DNA of 64,000 nt from Ailanthus altissimus. Lineage: Eukaryota > Streptophyta > Magnoliopsida > Sapindales > Simaroubaceae. Position 1 is the stretch's first letter; every line of letters begins with the position of its first letter. The stretch covers positions 3,775,001 to 3,839,000 of the forward strand of contig OX327699.1 of assembly GCA_946807835.1 (NCBI GenBank). The letters are read 5' to 3'. Shown piece after piece: positions 35,510-48,737 of this stretch. The position numbers and the translations under genes are program-made. The notes beneath the pieces were generated by a model, which had not been told where the DNA came from, searched no databases, and was given only the letters and a program-made list of their open reading frames with translations.

Positions 35510-36130
35510 ATAGAAATTTTGAAAGATTTATAAAGTAAAAGTTAAAATTTTAAATTTAGCAGTGAATTTATAAAATATTATTGTGATTTCAAATACCCCA
35601 CCTTAAGATAAAATGAGAGATGAGAGAGCCTCACTTTCAAACAACTATGAAAGAAAGTAATTAGGGGTAATCTTAGCATTCACTGTGGTTTATTTAAAAA
35701 GTAACATAATTTTTTAAAAAAAACTTTATAGAGTAAATATAACAGTTTCATTTAAAAATATAAGAGCAAAAATTTTATTTGTTTAAGTATTTTACAAGTG
35801 AACCAATTGCTTTGATTTTTAAATTAAATCAAACACGAATTTATTTAAGAGATGGGTGTTTGATTGAAGTGGTAGAGAAGGGAATAAAAAAGAATCCTAG
35901 TTTTTTGAGAAATTCTTTTATTTATTTATTTGAGTAGTCCAAATCGAAGAAGCTTTTTTCCTATAGGACTCATAATTCTCTTCCTGATTAATTGTAAACA
36001 CAATTCCTCCCCTTTTGAAAGATCAAATTTCAATCTTTATTAATTATCTTTCACTAAGAGAATGGTTCAATGAAATGCATTGTTCTTTTAGAAAAATAGA
36101 TGTATATAATGAAGAATCAAGAGCCCTCAC
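35510..36130. other. Intergenic, nothing recognised
   Basis: AT-rich unique-looking sequence between two mobile elements. It ends in CTCAC, the left target duplication of the solo LTR. Confidence 0.5.
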
Positions 36131-38911
36131 TGTAATATTCAATCTCTATTAGTCATATTGGCGCCTAAATTTCGGTATAGAGTAATAAAGACACTATAGG
36201 GTTATCCGATTTTAACCCTGTTAGAAATATTTTCTTTATGGTGCGCGTGAGAGATATTAGACCTAATTTGATAATTTCACACTTGATCGAAGCGTCGAAC
36301 GACCCTAGAATATTTTTGAAAATTTTCTCTATTGACTTGGAAAAGGAAATTCTAATTTACTATATGAATTTTCATTTAAGGGTTATGTATGGAACAAGCT
36401 TTTGTTGAGAAATACAATCAATATATTAAAGAATGGATCAATTAGAAGCAATCTCATGGATTGCCAAGTTGAGAATTCTAGTTAGTTCATTTGACTATTT
36501 TAACTAGATAGTTACAAATGAACCAATTAAATCTTTCCATTTGAACTAATGGCAAATTAGGAATTTTGAGTAAGTTGAAGGGCAAAACGGTCAATTGAGG
36601 GAGCACTATATATATGTTGGAAGTGTGTAGAATTTTCAAGAGATCAAAAGCAAACATTTAGAGCAAAAGAGAGCAAAATTCGTGTAAGTGTTAAAGGTGC
36701 TGCTATAGTGAAATTTCAGTTTCTTTTTCATGATTTTTCATGCTTAATCAAGCTAAAATAAGGTTACATACCAATCCCTAAACTCAATTGAAGCCTCCAT
36801 TAGTGAAAATTCAAGAAAAAGAGGTAAGAAAAGCATTGTTTGTGAAATTTATAAGCGAGCTTTTAAGATTACTTTAATTGATGTTCTTGTGTGTATTCTT
36901 GGTTTAGATTGAGTTGAATTCTAGTGTGGAGCTTGAAGGAGTCATTAATTTGAAGAAATTGGCAAGTTAAGAATTAGAGTTTTGGGTGATTTGAATGTAG
37001 AGACTTTTAATTGGTTGTATTTAGGGCATTAGAATGAAATTGGCTTGATTTTGATGTAATTGGAACAAGAAATGGAGAAAAGAAATGTGTTGGAACATAG
37101 GGTAAAATTCTGCCACTTTAGGAAAGTTAGGGATTGAGTAGTGTTTTGATTGAGTTGTTGTGTGTAAATGGTGCATATTGTAAATTGAATATATATGATT
37201 GATGAAAAAATCAAAAATGAAGAAAATGAGACATAATTGTCCATTTTAGAAAGGTGAAGGGCAATTATGTCCAATCAAGTTATAAGGTGTTTAATAATTT
37301 TCAAGGCGCTAGGTAGTGAGTTAGATTAAATTAAATGACTCCGTAAATAAAAATCAGAAAGTAGTATGCATCCAGGCTTTGAATGCCGATTAGGGCGTTT
37401 AGTAGTTAAATAAGATTCTAGTATTCGATTTGGTTCTAATGTCATTTATGGCGCGTAAGTGAAGAAAATCGAGAGCGGTAACGGGAGCTAAAATCTGGAA
37501 CGAAATTGAGTGCGGAGCGGTTGTGAGTGAAAATTTGTTTTTCTGTTATCTTTCGTTTATTATGTTTTCGCATAATGAAAATGTATGTTTTATGAGCTTT
37601 CAATGCATAAATATGATTTATGATCTTGATATGTATCCATAGATATGCATTTACATGTTCGGTTTAAGAAACAGTTTTAAAATTTCTGCATTTATTTTAA
37701 AGGCCATTGGTACCCTCAGATTATAGTGGTGGTGATTGTATTAGACCCGGCCGGTATATCCTGTGCACATGGACAGGTCTTGGGGTGTGTCACTAACTCC
37801 GAAAAGTCAGGATGACGAGTCATGTGAGTCGCTCTATTTGTACGGGGTATTGTCTCGCTATATGTATGTGATGTAGGATTCCTCTGCATAGCCAGTGAGA
37901 TGTCTTGAGATGTCATTGTGGGTGTCGCTAGTTGAGGTGCCCCGTGACCTACTCACATGTGCGGTGCTAGTTGAGTCGCTACGTGAGTATAGAGCTTTAG
38001 GATTACCATTGGTACAGTTTAGAAAGACAATGGCCGAGCGAGGACTTTACTATTTTTCGATTTATCGATAGCATTTATGCGTTTATATGCACACGACAGT
38101 TATTATGTTATACAGATTTTGGATATTGCTTTCCAAAGATGTAGATAAAATTTGTTTGGCGAGATTTTATCGGCATATGATATTAGAAACCGTTTTACAA
38201 CTTTACATCAGTTTTAGAAGTATGATTTATGCATGTACTTTAGAATTTGCTATCTATGCATAATGTTATTTTATTTGAAATCTTAATTGCACTCACTGAG
38301 CTCCTTTAGCTCACTCGTTTTGTGTTTTATATTTTCTAAACCCTTCCCGAGTGCAGGTCTCGGTACACAAGCTACTGATTCTCCTATTGCCGAGTAGTGG
38401 GCCAAATCTGAAGATCATTTTTGTATATGTAAATGTGCTAAATAGCACCCTTTACTTTATGCATAGTAGTTGTAGGCATGTATATTTGTATATATGTTTT
38501 GAACCAACAAGAAGAGATTTCGATATTATGATGATCGTTTTTGCTTTTTATGAGTATACTTATTTTGTGATTCAAATAAAACTATTGAGTTGTGTTGGAT
38601 TTGATTTGGAAAGGATCGGAGGTCCGAATTGGTAGTATTGAGAAGTGTTTGAAATAGAAGTGAAATTTCTTTGCAGGTTTTATATGAATTTTTTGAAAAA
38701 TAGAGGAAACTCTGCTCGTTTTTTTTAAAAAAAATTAAGATGTCATTTTTATGTATATTACAAGATTTTCTCAATAATAGCAAGAACTAAAAAGGGGTTC
38801 GCCTCGCAAAAATTTCTCAACTTACCTAATTATATTATGAGGAACTTCTATCGAGGTGTTCAGTAGGATTGCTGGGACTTACAATAGAGGATCTCAGAAC
38901 AGGTCTTGTCA
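36131..38911 (+). mobile_element. ~2.78-kb solo LTR (probable Ty3/gypsy), copy 1, forward
   Basis: It starts TGTAATATTCAATC and ends GGTCTTGTCA. It is flanked by CTCAC (36126-36130) and CTCAT (38912-38916), a 4/5 target duplication. The whole element aligns in reverse complement with 52683-55438, and the shared central block includes 'gacccggccggtatatcc' near 37745. A TATA-like 'actatatatatg' is at 36607. No primer site or gag-pol is present at either end, so it is a solo LTR. Many differences from copy 2 are C-to-T or G-to-A. Small open frames inside (for example near 38351) are unremarkable. Confidence 0.8.
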
Positions 38912-39071
38912 CTCATCCTTTTACACAATTAAATTAGTCCATTTTTAATGATCCCCATCACACCTTATATATGTATTATTTTGCATATTTTATCTCAATC
39001 ATTAGAGTGGATTAATCGACATTCATAAAAAGAAATTTTTTTTTTTATACATGTGCTAATAATTAAATAGT

Positions 39072-39265
39072 AAATGTTTAACAATAGAATAATATTATAT
39101 ATTTTAAATTGTATCTTAAATGTTATTTAAAAAATGATGTGTTAAATAATTATTAGGTGATAAAATAACATAATAGTAATTTTAAAATTTACATTATTTT
39201 ATTATTTACTAATTACTTGACATATTATTTTTAAATATAATTTGAGATGTGTAATATTATGCTTA
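39072..39265. mobile_element. Short palindromic MITE, copy 1
   Basis: The termini are inverted ('aatattatatattttaaattg' type against 'atttgagatgtgtaatatt'). The internal part has 'gtgttaaataattattagg' and 'ctaattacttgaca', the hallmark pair of this family. Related copies lie at 39425, 55438 and 55622. Confidence 0.55.
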
Positions 39266-39424
39266 AAAATATATTTATTTTGACTTTAATAAAGGTCTAA
39301 GTTTAAATCTTTCTTTTAGTATGTAAAAAAAAAAGAGAAAATATATTTATTCAATGATTAAAAAGTTGTTTAAAGTTAGACTACTGATTTTTTGGTGCAC
39401 AAATTTTTTTTTTTTATGAAAACA

Positions 39425-39615
39425 AGTAGTGTTATATTTTTAAGTAGTATCATAAATTTTTTATTTTAAATTTATATGATTAAATAATTATAAATAGTGA
39501 AATGATATAATTTTTAAAATTATTATTATATTATTTCGTCATTTAATAATTACTTGACATATATTTAAAATAAAAAAATTTAAATTCCTATTTAAAAAGT
39601 ATAGTATTATTTAAT
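39425..39615. mobile_element. Short palindromic MITE, copy 2
   Basis: Same internal pair: 'attaaataattataaatagt' and 'taataattacttgacatat'. It has inverted 'gtgttatatttttaagtag' / 'tttaaaaagtatagtatta' ends. It has no coding capacity. Confidence 0.55.
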
Positions 39616-39880
39616 AATCATTAATGAAATTACAGTTCTCTCCAAATATGAAAATTATTATTATTGAATAAAAATAATATCAAAATATTTTCAACTTCCT
39701 CCTCGTTGCTTGTGACTGTATAACATGATACACGCCACCGTGTTGGCATACAGCTATAACTTTTTCACAGGTTTATCAATTTACCAAAACAGGTATCAAA
39801 TCTAACAACGCCCCGACAAATTTTTAATCTAAAAGAGGGAAAGAATTTAAAAAAATAAAATAAAATAATAGTCAGATCGA

Positions 39881-40162
39881 ATGGTAATCTCGTCAATTCA
39901 CTCGTCAACTTATAAATCCAAATCCAAATCCAAATCCAAATCCAATAACGTTGCTCTCTGCCGGCCTTTCATCGCCGCTCACCAAAATTCAATTTTATTT
40001 TTATTTTTATTTTTGTTTTTATTTTTCTCCGCTCATCAGTCTTCGCTTCTTTTACACACTTACCAGAAATAAGAAATTAAATAAATTAGAAGAAAAATAT
40101 ACATGAATTAAACATAAATAAATAAATAAATTGATTTTTAATTGAATTTTTACAATGCGACA
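39881..40162 (+). promoter_or_regulatory. Core promoter and 5' leader of the DUF616 gene
   Basis: A TATAAAT box is at 39911-39917, followed by five-fold 'caaatc' repeats (39918-39946). The leader then has a T-rich (TTTTTA) stretch at 39991-40028 and an (AAAT) stretch at 40110-40131. Two upstream ATGs precede the main start: ATG-AAT-TAA at 40103-40111, and ATG at 40155, eight bases upstream and out of frame, opening 65 codons that overlap exon 1. The transcription start is inferred, not seen. Confidence 0.55.
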
Positions 40163-43100
40163 ATGGCTCAGTACAGGCAATCGGGGACGGAGAGATACGG
40201 CGCTCACCACCACCACCACTACCAAAATTCAAACGGCACGTCGTCGAACGACTACGTGTCACTGGGGATTCGCGCGACACCGTACAGCAACAAACAGGTT
40301 CTTCGGGCTCGGCGATCGGCTCGCTCCGACAAGGCTAGCCGGCGCCTGTTGATAGGCACGGTCATTTTCGTCCTCGCTTTCGCGCTCTTCGTCACTTTCT
40401 TAGTGTATTTTTACATCTCCGGATATAATAATCACAATGGCGATCGTAATACAGGTCAGTTCTTTTTCAATGTGGAGAAGAAAAATCGTTAATTTCAAAT
40501 GATGTCAGTTATTATTATTATTATTATTTTAGGATTTAATTAATTTCATTTAAATAGAAGCAGAGTTCACATTCAGCAAAGCCTAAGTATTTGTTCAGAG
40601 CCAGTTTAAAGCTTTATAGATTTTTAAGTATTATTTTAACGCCAAGACGCGTTACATTGTTTGCAACTTAGAAAATTCAGTCAACTTGATTATGAGGTGG
40701 GGGTTTCAATTCAATGCTTGTGCTTCTTGTACCTCAAAAGCTTGTTTTGGAGTGACCGATTTAGACATTGACTTACCAAGATGAGACTTGTTTGGTTCAT
40801 TCACATTGAAAGCTACAAACCATTTCTGGTGCAGAATTTGTTAGTCATGGAGCCGTGGATGATGCATTGAGGAATGACCTTGATTTTCTTACAAATGTGA
40901 CACGGACAGAAACGTATAAAGTGCTTGGTTTTGGCAAGGGATCGATAGCAAATGGACGGGATTCTAGATATTGGGACAAGGATGATAGAAGAAGGGACGA
41001 TGATTACAATGAGGATGTCGTCGAGCATGCTAGGGATGAATCTACTAGTATGGGCAATGATTCTGTGAAAACAGACAATGGCAACAAGAAACTCTCCCTC
41101 GATGATCCTCATAAGGATTTGGAACGGAAAGGAGTTGGGTTGTACAATGAAGCAGGTCGTAATGAATTGAAAATGTATGAAGCAGAGTATGAGGCATCCC
41201 TGAAGAGTGCAGGCCAATTGGGAAACGACAATGGAAACAAGAAACAACAATCTGATGATGAGGAATCTGGAGTGCACCGTGAATCTATTGATGTGGATGA
41301 TGTGTATGATGATAGTGTTGATTCTGGGCATGACAAATGGGACCCCTCTGATTTAGCAAAAAAGCAGAATCAATATCATAGAGAGTCCTCTGATTTTCAT
41401 GGTACTGGAAAGAAAGATCAGAATATTGCAAAGGGGATCGAGAAAGCCTCCAGCAATTCATTTGGGGACTCTTTTCTGAAATCTCAAACTGTAGGTAGTT
41501 TGGGTGGTCAATCTACTAGAAGTTCACGATCACAGTCAAAAAAGAAAGCAAAACGCCGTAAGTTTTCTGGAAAAATTTCTGTTACTGTTACATACATGTT
41601 TAAATGTTGACATATTATTATTTGATTCCTTTTCTTTTAAATCATATCCTCTATTATTGAAGACATTGCACGGCAGTCTTTTTTTTGGCTTTGTTCTCTA
41701 CACTTAGAGATGGAACTATGAAAATTCATCTTGAATTGCGTGTGAACATTGAGTTCCTTGACATAACTGAAATCACCTTACAAACTTTGAAAACTGCTAT
41801 TAGATAAAGGCCTGCCTTAGGCTTATTTAGCTATTAGTGTTCTTTCTCCTTTTGAGCATTTTCTTGCAAATAACATCCTGCATGATGGAACGCCTATGAG
41901 TTATCTCAAACTTATGCCATTAAGAGAACCATTAATGAAGCGGAAATGATAAGTTTTAAGATGCCACAGCTTAGAATGGGAACTGATTTCAGGAATTTTT
42001 TGTTCAAGATAGGTGGACTATAAAAGAGACTTTGAATTTAAATACCAGCTTCATGATGGAGATTTTAACTGGGTTGCTTGGGTCTGATTGAGCTGTGTGA
42101 TTTGTTTCTTACATTTTATTGAAGAGTTAATGCATAATCCATTGTTTTTGCAGTTACATCCAAGAAATTTTTACTCAAAACAAAATGACTTCAAGTCTTT
42201 GAGTAACCTTCCTGTCCTTGATTCTCTCTCTTGCCATTGTCACTCTCTGTTTTTTTCACTCGAGTACCGTATTGCCAGTGCACAGATCAAAGGTTGATGG
42301 GAAAATTTCTAGGACTTCTGTTAATAGTGTAATTCTGACGAGCTTTGCCTGAATATTGGTTGACAGTTTCCCAAATACGTTGCTGATGTCATGATACAAT
42401 TTGGTTTTACCTATTTTAGCTTAGTGCTAGATTCAGTCAAATAAGTCAACCTCACTCTTCTTCTTTCTCTTAATAGGATCCTTTAATCTCCATAGCGAAT
42501 CACTAGAATTGTTATTGTGCTATTTTTTCCTGAACTCTTCTTCTCTGCTACATTGAGTAACTCTCTAGATCCAGGTTAGAAATGGAGTGTAAGCCTAATG
42601 TTGAAGATGTTCCATCATAAGCAGAATCCAGTGGAGATGCCCCTGAACCATTTTGAAACTTATGGTTTATTCTTAATGGATTTAGGTCAATTATTTCATT
42701 GGAACTTGCACATATGAATATATCCCTTCAAAATTTCTGCTTTGTATTTATGATCTGATGAACTTATATTGAATCACTGTGGACTCTCATTCTGCCTAAT
42801 CTAGAATGTTATATTTTAGAAATGGTTCATCTGTTTGAGGTATGTGGAATTTGTGCTTTTGGTACATCAAGTTTGATTTGTATTGGTTGTAATATTACTG
42901 ATGGTTAGAAGATAAGTGAGCCATAGATTGCTTGAATTTATTGTAAATTTATAACCATAAATTAACTTGATTAATGGGCATTTGATTGATGTGATTCCAT
43001 GGGTTTCAGTGATAGTTTTCGTCCTCGGTTTTATTTGATGACTTGATTTGTTAACTGTATTGTGCTCATTTCCCTAGTTGGTTGCCAGAATGGATCTCGC

Positions 43101-46100
43101 TGGTAGTAGTAGTGTGGTGGTGGAAGCAAAGGATTTGATTGAAATTTTTGTGTGATGTCTAGCATTTCGTTTATACTTTTGCTGGAGATAGAAAAAGGTT
43201 AATAACTGAGAGGAGATGTTTAGTGTCTGGAGAATGTTGCTGTGGGTGACTGATGGCAAGTGTGTGTATGTAGTACCTAAAACTAACTAGAAAAGTAACT
43301 GTTTTTTGTTTAGGGTGTGAGAATTTGATATAAATAATTTCTAATTAAGGCCTCTAATTTAATTACTTTGTTTAAGTGTGCAAAGTTGTGGGATCTATTT
43401 CTATTAATCAATAAGGGCCTAAGCTTAGAAAATAAACTTTGTTTATTTAAGAAATAAAGCAATAATTTGATATGTGCCTGTTTATAATTTCTTTGAATTT
43501 TCTTAGATGTTTCTCCGTCAACTGTCTATTTTTGGTTTTATCCCTTGTTTGAGCTCTAATCTTTCTTAACTCTACAAATATATGGTCGTATAAACAGTGT
43601 TATGCATGTGTTTGCTGCTTTTGTTCACTTGCATCCTCCCGTTTTTATTTTTTTTGGGTTTGGGCTGGGAGGTCAGAAAGGGAGAGGGGGAAGAGAAGGT
43701 GGGGTGGTATTCAGGATATATTGCTTTGTTCATACGCCATCAATGTCACAAGCTTGAGCTAGAACAAAAAGATTCAACAATAGTTTTAGATTCTAAGATG
43801 CCCCTTCTTGTGCAGGGTCAGATTTTAATTTAGTGATCTTGGCACATGAATCCAGACACGCATGATCATGCACATTGTGGATCCAACAGTTGAATTAATT
43901 GAATAGTAGAATTGAACACAAGTCTTGTTGGTTAACGCTGCATGGATACCATGTTGAAGCACCATTTATCCAATCAGTTACACAAAAAGGGCTTGGCAAT
44001 AGTACTTGAACTCTAGCAGCTTTTGTTTGTTTTGAGTGGCCTACTCATGTTCTTGAATTGGTAATGCTTGCATAAATTTCTTAATGTAGTTGTGATTAAA
44101 GAGTTTAGTATGGTGAATTTTCTACAATGTGGTCTGCAATTTTTCAAACAAAATGCTTTTGAATGCTTTAGATCCTGCTTAGGCATTAGCATGTAAAAGA
44201 AATTTTTTTCTTTTTTGTGATCAGGATAGAGAAAAGGATTTCCTGAATTCTTAAAACCTGAAAACAATGGGTGTCTGGTTGAAGGGAAAAGCAAGTGAAT
44301 TATGTAATATTACAGGTTACTGTGCGTGTGAATACTTGAACATGCAACTAGTTAAACATCTTGGCCGGACAACTTAATTTGCTTTCAATTGTTTACAATC
44401 AAACCGTGATGAGTCTGGGATATCAAAGACCGCCTGAGTCCACGTGTTTTGGTTCAGTCTGTTGTTTGTGTTTGAGACATTGTATATACAACCCATTGTT
44501 AGTAATGTTACATGTTGTCTACATAGTAGTCAGATGTAGGCATTTTTTTTAATTTTTGTGTTAATTAATTGTTTGATGTTGTCGCATTAAAAGTCAATTT
44601 GTTAACCTTGCCTTACATGTCATATTTAAATTTTCTAGGGTCTTGTGAGATGAAGATCTTAAATTCCACTACACAGCTGGTGGAGCCTTTAGAAACTCGA
44701 AAATTTGCCAGATTTGCTTTGCAGTATACAGAAGTGGAGGAGAAGCTTGATGGAGAAGCAGACTGGGAGCCTAGATTTGCTGGGCATCAGAGTTTACAAG
44801 AGCGGGAAGAATCTTTTATAGCTAATGACCACAAAATAAACTGTGGCTTTGTTAAAGCTCCTCAAGGATATCCAAGTACTGGATTTGACTTGGCAGAAGA
44901 TGATGCAAATTATATTAGTAGATGCCACATTGCTGTCATCTCTTGCATTTTTGGAAATTCAGATCACTTGAGGACACCAACTGGTAAAACGGTAAGAACA
45001 TAAATATTATGTGTATTCTATTTGCAGTGATTTCAGAAGATATAGATGTTTGTGATAGAAGTAAAAAATTTGTTGACAATATCAAGTATGGCATGAATAT
45101 AACTTTAGCTTGAATAGGTTACAAAAATAAGTTGGTGCACCTTCTATTCTTCTTAAATAAAATTTTTTTTCTTATGATTTTTTCTAATTACTTCTCTATT
45201 CAGAAAAGATTGATTTCATTTACCTAACTTTTTGATAATTTATGAGCTTGAATCATTAATAAGGCACTGTTATATCAAACTCTTGAGCAAGCTTCTTAAT
45301 GTGCTTCTTTACATATTGGATGTATACGGCGGCATGCATGCTAGAATGAGTATTGGCTGATTATTATGATCCTATTTTAAAAGTACTTGAAGGCTTAGGA
45401 TTGAAGTTTGATTTGCTTCTCTCAATATCTCTGCTTTAAATAGTATTTCACATATATATTCTTGTTATTTTTCTAGCATTTCCTTATTGTCATTTTCTAT
45501 TTAATTTTACAAACATGGAAAATTGTTGCCCTATTCTGAAGATAAATCACCTTTCCAATCATTACTAAATTTCCATGATTGACACCAAGACATTTAGTTG
45601 CCTGGTTTTAACACTGGATATATCTTACATGTTTGTTACACTCTAGGCTAAACTTTGATCATTATGATGATAAACTTTAGTTGCAATAGTGGGATTCCAA
45701 GCCCACTGAATGCTTACAAAACACTGATAACAGTCTATCACAAAATTGTAAAGGCACAAGGTAGAATATTTTGTGGAGAGAAGTATTTTTGTCAATGGCA
45801 ATAGAAACAATAGAAAGTTCCTCTGTTTTCTTTTGAACTTCTGGATAGAAGAATTTGTAGAAAACTTTGTATTCAACTTGCAAAGTGATGAATGCAAAGG
45901 AATATTGTGTTTGCATGGGAATAGAATTTCAGATGTTTGTGATCTGTAGTCAACTCCAGAATTCCTTTTACTCCCGTCATTAAACACCTTTTTGTACTTC
46001 AAATTATTATGCAAGAGATTCTCTTTTTATGAATACAGATTATGTTGTTAGCAATGTGATGTTCAGAATATATTTCTTCCTTAAGCAAGGTGTAATGTTA

Positions 46101-48737
46101 AGAAGTTTAAGTATTGAAGGAGATTTTTAATAAATTTATGTTTTGTGAGATTGGATTATTGGGTGCAATTTTTTTAGAAGCCCAGTGCACGTATCTCATG
46201 TTTGTTAATTATTATGAGAGAATTTGTCTAGATTATGAATTAGGAAATCTATTGGTAGTATTTCTAACTTGATTTACCACGGTTGTTTGGTTTTCCAGTG
46301 AATATCGTATGTGCTAACATGGATTCATTTTCTTTTTTTTTTCTGTGGATTAACTATAGTTAGGTCAGGAGACAAATTTTCTTTTCTTCCTCTGAATTTA
46401 TTTTACTTTTCATTTATCAGGGATAAAGCTTAATTTTATTACTTCACCAACTAATTCATTTACTGAAAGACTAATCACTGTTTCTTAGGTATTGGCATCC
46501 ATATTGTTGGTTGGCATTCGCTCATCGCCCATTTATGTTCTGGATTAGTGAACCTTGATGTGATTGAGTGGTGGTTGATCTAGCATATAAAATAGGCTGC
46601 TTTTGGATTCCTATACCCAAAGCATTTGTTTAAGTTGTCACACTGCTTGTGCTTGTTGAACTTCAATAGTCTCAAAGTTACTGAGCCACTGTTTTGGATT
46701 GCAACTTTAATTTGTAATAAGCATGTCCTAGTAACTTCTGAAACTGATGTGATTTAAAACTGTGAATGGGGTCTAAATGACTTTTTCTTTCTTCAGGTCA
46801 CGCGTTTATCAAGGAAAAATGTCTGCTTTGTTATGTTCATGGATGAACTCACTATGCAAACACTTTCTTCAGAAGGTCATATACCAGATAGGACAGGTTT
46901 TATCGGTTTGTGGAAGATAGTCGTGGTGGAGAATCTTCCTTATGCTGATATGCGTAGAGTGGGTAAAATTCCAAAATTGTTGCCACATCGACTATTTCCT
47001 TCTGCAAGGTGAGAATCGGACTAAATAGGATATAGCTTTTTTCGTATTACACTGCTATATAGGCCTGTCATTAATTATCCTGTTATTTTAGTGTTTGTCT
47101 CTCTGTAAAATATTATAATGTATTTTGTGATGTCTCTATACATAACTTGACATGAAATTGAGGTTGATAAGAAAGTCATGTCGATGAGCCATGAGACACG
47201 ATGCTTTCACTTGTATACACATTCTTTTTCTGACCTGTGTAAGAAATTTTTTTTCCCTTTTGCAGTTTATGAACTACATCAAACACAAAAGTTCCTCTAT
47301 ACCCACAAAAGTTTATGAGCTTTATCAATCACATACATTCCTAATAACTTGATATGCGAGGGACTGTTGCAAAAAATTATTTGTTGGACTGGACTAATCA
47401 CGTTCCCTAGTTGGTTTTGATGTAAATTAACTGAAAATTGGTTCAATCAAGAATTATTTATGCCAAATATTTGATGTCTTAGAGCCATAAGCTGCACTAG
47501 TTGTTTTCTACCAAATATTAAACTCTTAAAGCAGTCGGATGGTCAGGTATCCAAGATAGATCATTGTCTAAAGAATGAGAATGTTGAATGAAGAAGCCTT
47601 TGATTAATGGGTTATTTTTATAGTGGTTTTGGTGCAGTCCCTGTCAGCAGGAAGGACAGAAGAATTGAATGAAAGAACTCTGTTATACTCATATTTCATG
47701 ATTGCAATTGTCATTTTTTGTTTAAATTGTTGTAACTAAAATCTTTGGACATTTTCATTTTCAGGGTTGTGGTACATAATGGAAAATTTTCTTAATATAT
47801 GAAGAATGTGAAAGCGGTCTTTTATGTAACTTGTTCATGGGAGCTGTTATATTTGTGTCATATAGGAGAGTATTTCAATTCATGGCTGTTTATTTTCTTG
47901 TCTAACTGTTTGTGTTTTATATTTTCTCAGGTACTCAATATGGTTGGATAGCAAATTACGTCTCCAACTTGACCCTTTACTCATCTTGGAATATTTCTTG
48001 TGGCGTAAAGGTCATGAGTATGCCATTTCTAATCACTATGACCGACATTGTGTATGGGAAGAAGTTGCGCAAAATAAGAAGCTGAACAAGTATAATCATA
48101 CAGTTATCGACCAGCAATTTGCATTTTATCAAGCTGATGGGTTAAAAAGATTCGATCCCTCAGATCCTGACAAGCTTCTTCCTAGCAGTATGTCTTCCTT
48201 CAACCATATGCTTGTGCAGATACATCATAAATTTACTTGTCTTCACCCATGCAGTCTTCCCTACAACCTTTAAAAAAAAAAGAATTTAAATGTGAGATTT
48301 TTCTTTTTCTGTTTGCAGATGTTCCCGAGGGGTCTTTTATTGTAAGAGCACACACACCAATGTCAAATTTATTCTCTTGTCTTTGGTTCAATGAGGTTGA
48401 TCGGTTTACTTCTCGTGATCAGCTAAGTTTTGCTTATACATACCAGAAATTGAGAAGGATGAATCCTGGGAAAATGTTTTATCTTAATATGTTCAAGGTA
48501 TGGCATACAATTTAATTTTCACCTCACCAAAATTGAATGGAGTTCATATTGGCAACAAACTTGTGTAGTCAGACCAGCTTTTAAATGTTTCTTTTGACAA
48601 AAGGTAAATGAAATTTCTTATATACAGTTTTTATTTGCTTCTATGCATCACAGGACTGTGAGAGGAGAACCGTAACTAAGCTATATCATCACCGGTCAGA
48701 GGAGAAGCGGGATGTTCGTCAACAAGCAGCGATGTGA
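40163..48737 (+). CDS. DUF616 / MUCI70-like putative glycosyltransferase, type II membrane protein (7 exons, 699 aa)
   Basis: Exons are 40163-40454, 40835-41557, 44639-44991, 46797-47008, 47931-48187, 48319-48497 and 48654-48737. All introns are GT-AG, and the joined frame is open for 699 codons. The start ATG has A at -3 and G at +4. Residues 1-61 are polar with a His run (15-19) and a basic patch (48-61). Residues 62-84 are one membrane helix. Residues 98-338 are a charged, disordered linker. Residues ~340-690 are the DUF616 domain, with 'CEMKILNST', 'AGHQSLQERE', 'CGFVKAPQGYPSTGFDL', 'YSIWLDSKLRLQLDPLL', 'NHYDRHCVWEEVAQNKKLNK', 'VPEGSFIVRAHTP' and 'FKDCERR'. Relatives in Arabidopsis include EMB2756 and MUCI70 (pectic mucilage). 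A Golgi type II glycosyltransferase role in cell-wall polysaccharide synthesis is likely but inferred. The long linker fits the EMB2756-type subgroup. Mobile elements lie on both sides, but the exons are intact. Confidence 0.9.
41558..44638 (+). other. Intron 2 of the DUF616 gene (3.1 kb)
   Basis: A long phase-1 intron between the disordered-linker exon and the first DUF616-domain exon. It starts GTAAGT and ends TTTTCTAG. I see no domain, terminal repeats or RNA gene in it. Small open frames (e.g. 43597-43833) look like chance. Confidence 0.8.
44992..46796 (+). other. Intron 3 of the DUF616 gene (1.8 kb)
   Basis: A phase-0 intron, GTAAGA to TTCTTCAG. A 123-codon minus-strand frame at 45643-46014 has no recognisable motif and is probably chance. 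Confidence 0.8.

Larger units (their letters stand above)
38917..39880. other. AT-rich gene upstream region with two MITE copies
   Basis: It lies between the solo LTR and the promoter of the DUF616 gene. It contains two copies of a short palindromic MITE (39072-39265 and 39425-39615) and poly(A)/(T) tracts. No other feature is seen. Confidence 0.6.

Noticed and set aside
40155..40352. A second protein from the 65-codon frame in exon 1
   Set aside because: Its His/Thr/Arg-rich sequence is an out-of-frame reading of exon 1; kept only as a possible regulatory upstream ORF.
45643..46014. 123-codon minus-strand frame in intron 3
   Set aside because: No motif, lies wholly in an intron, and overlaps another minus-strand frame; probably chance.
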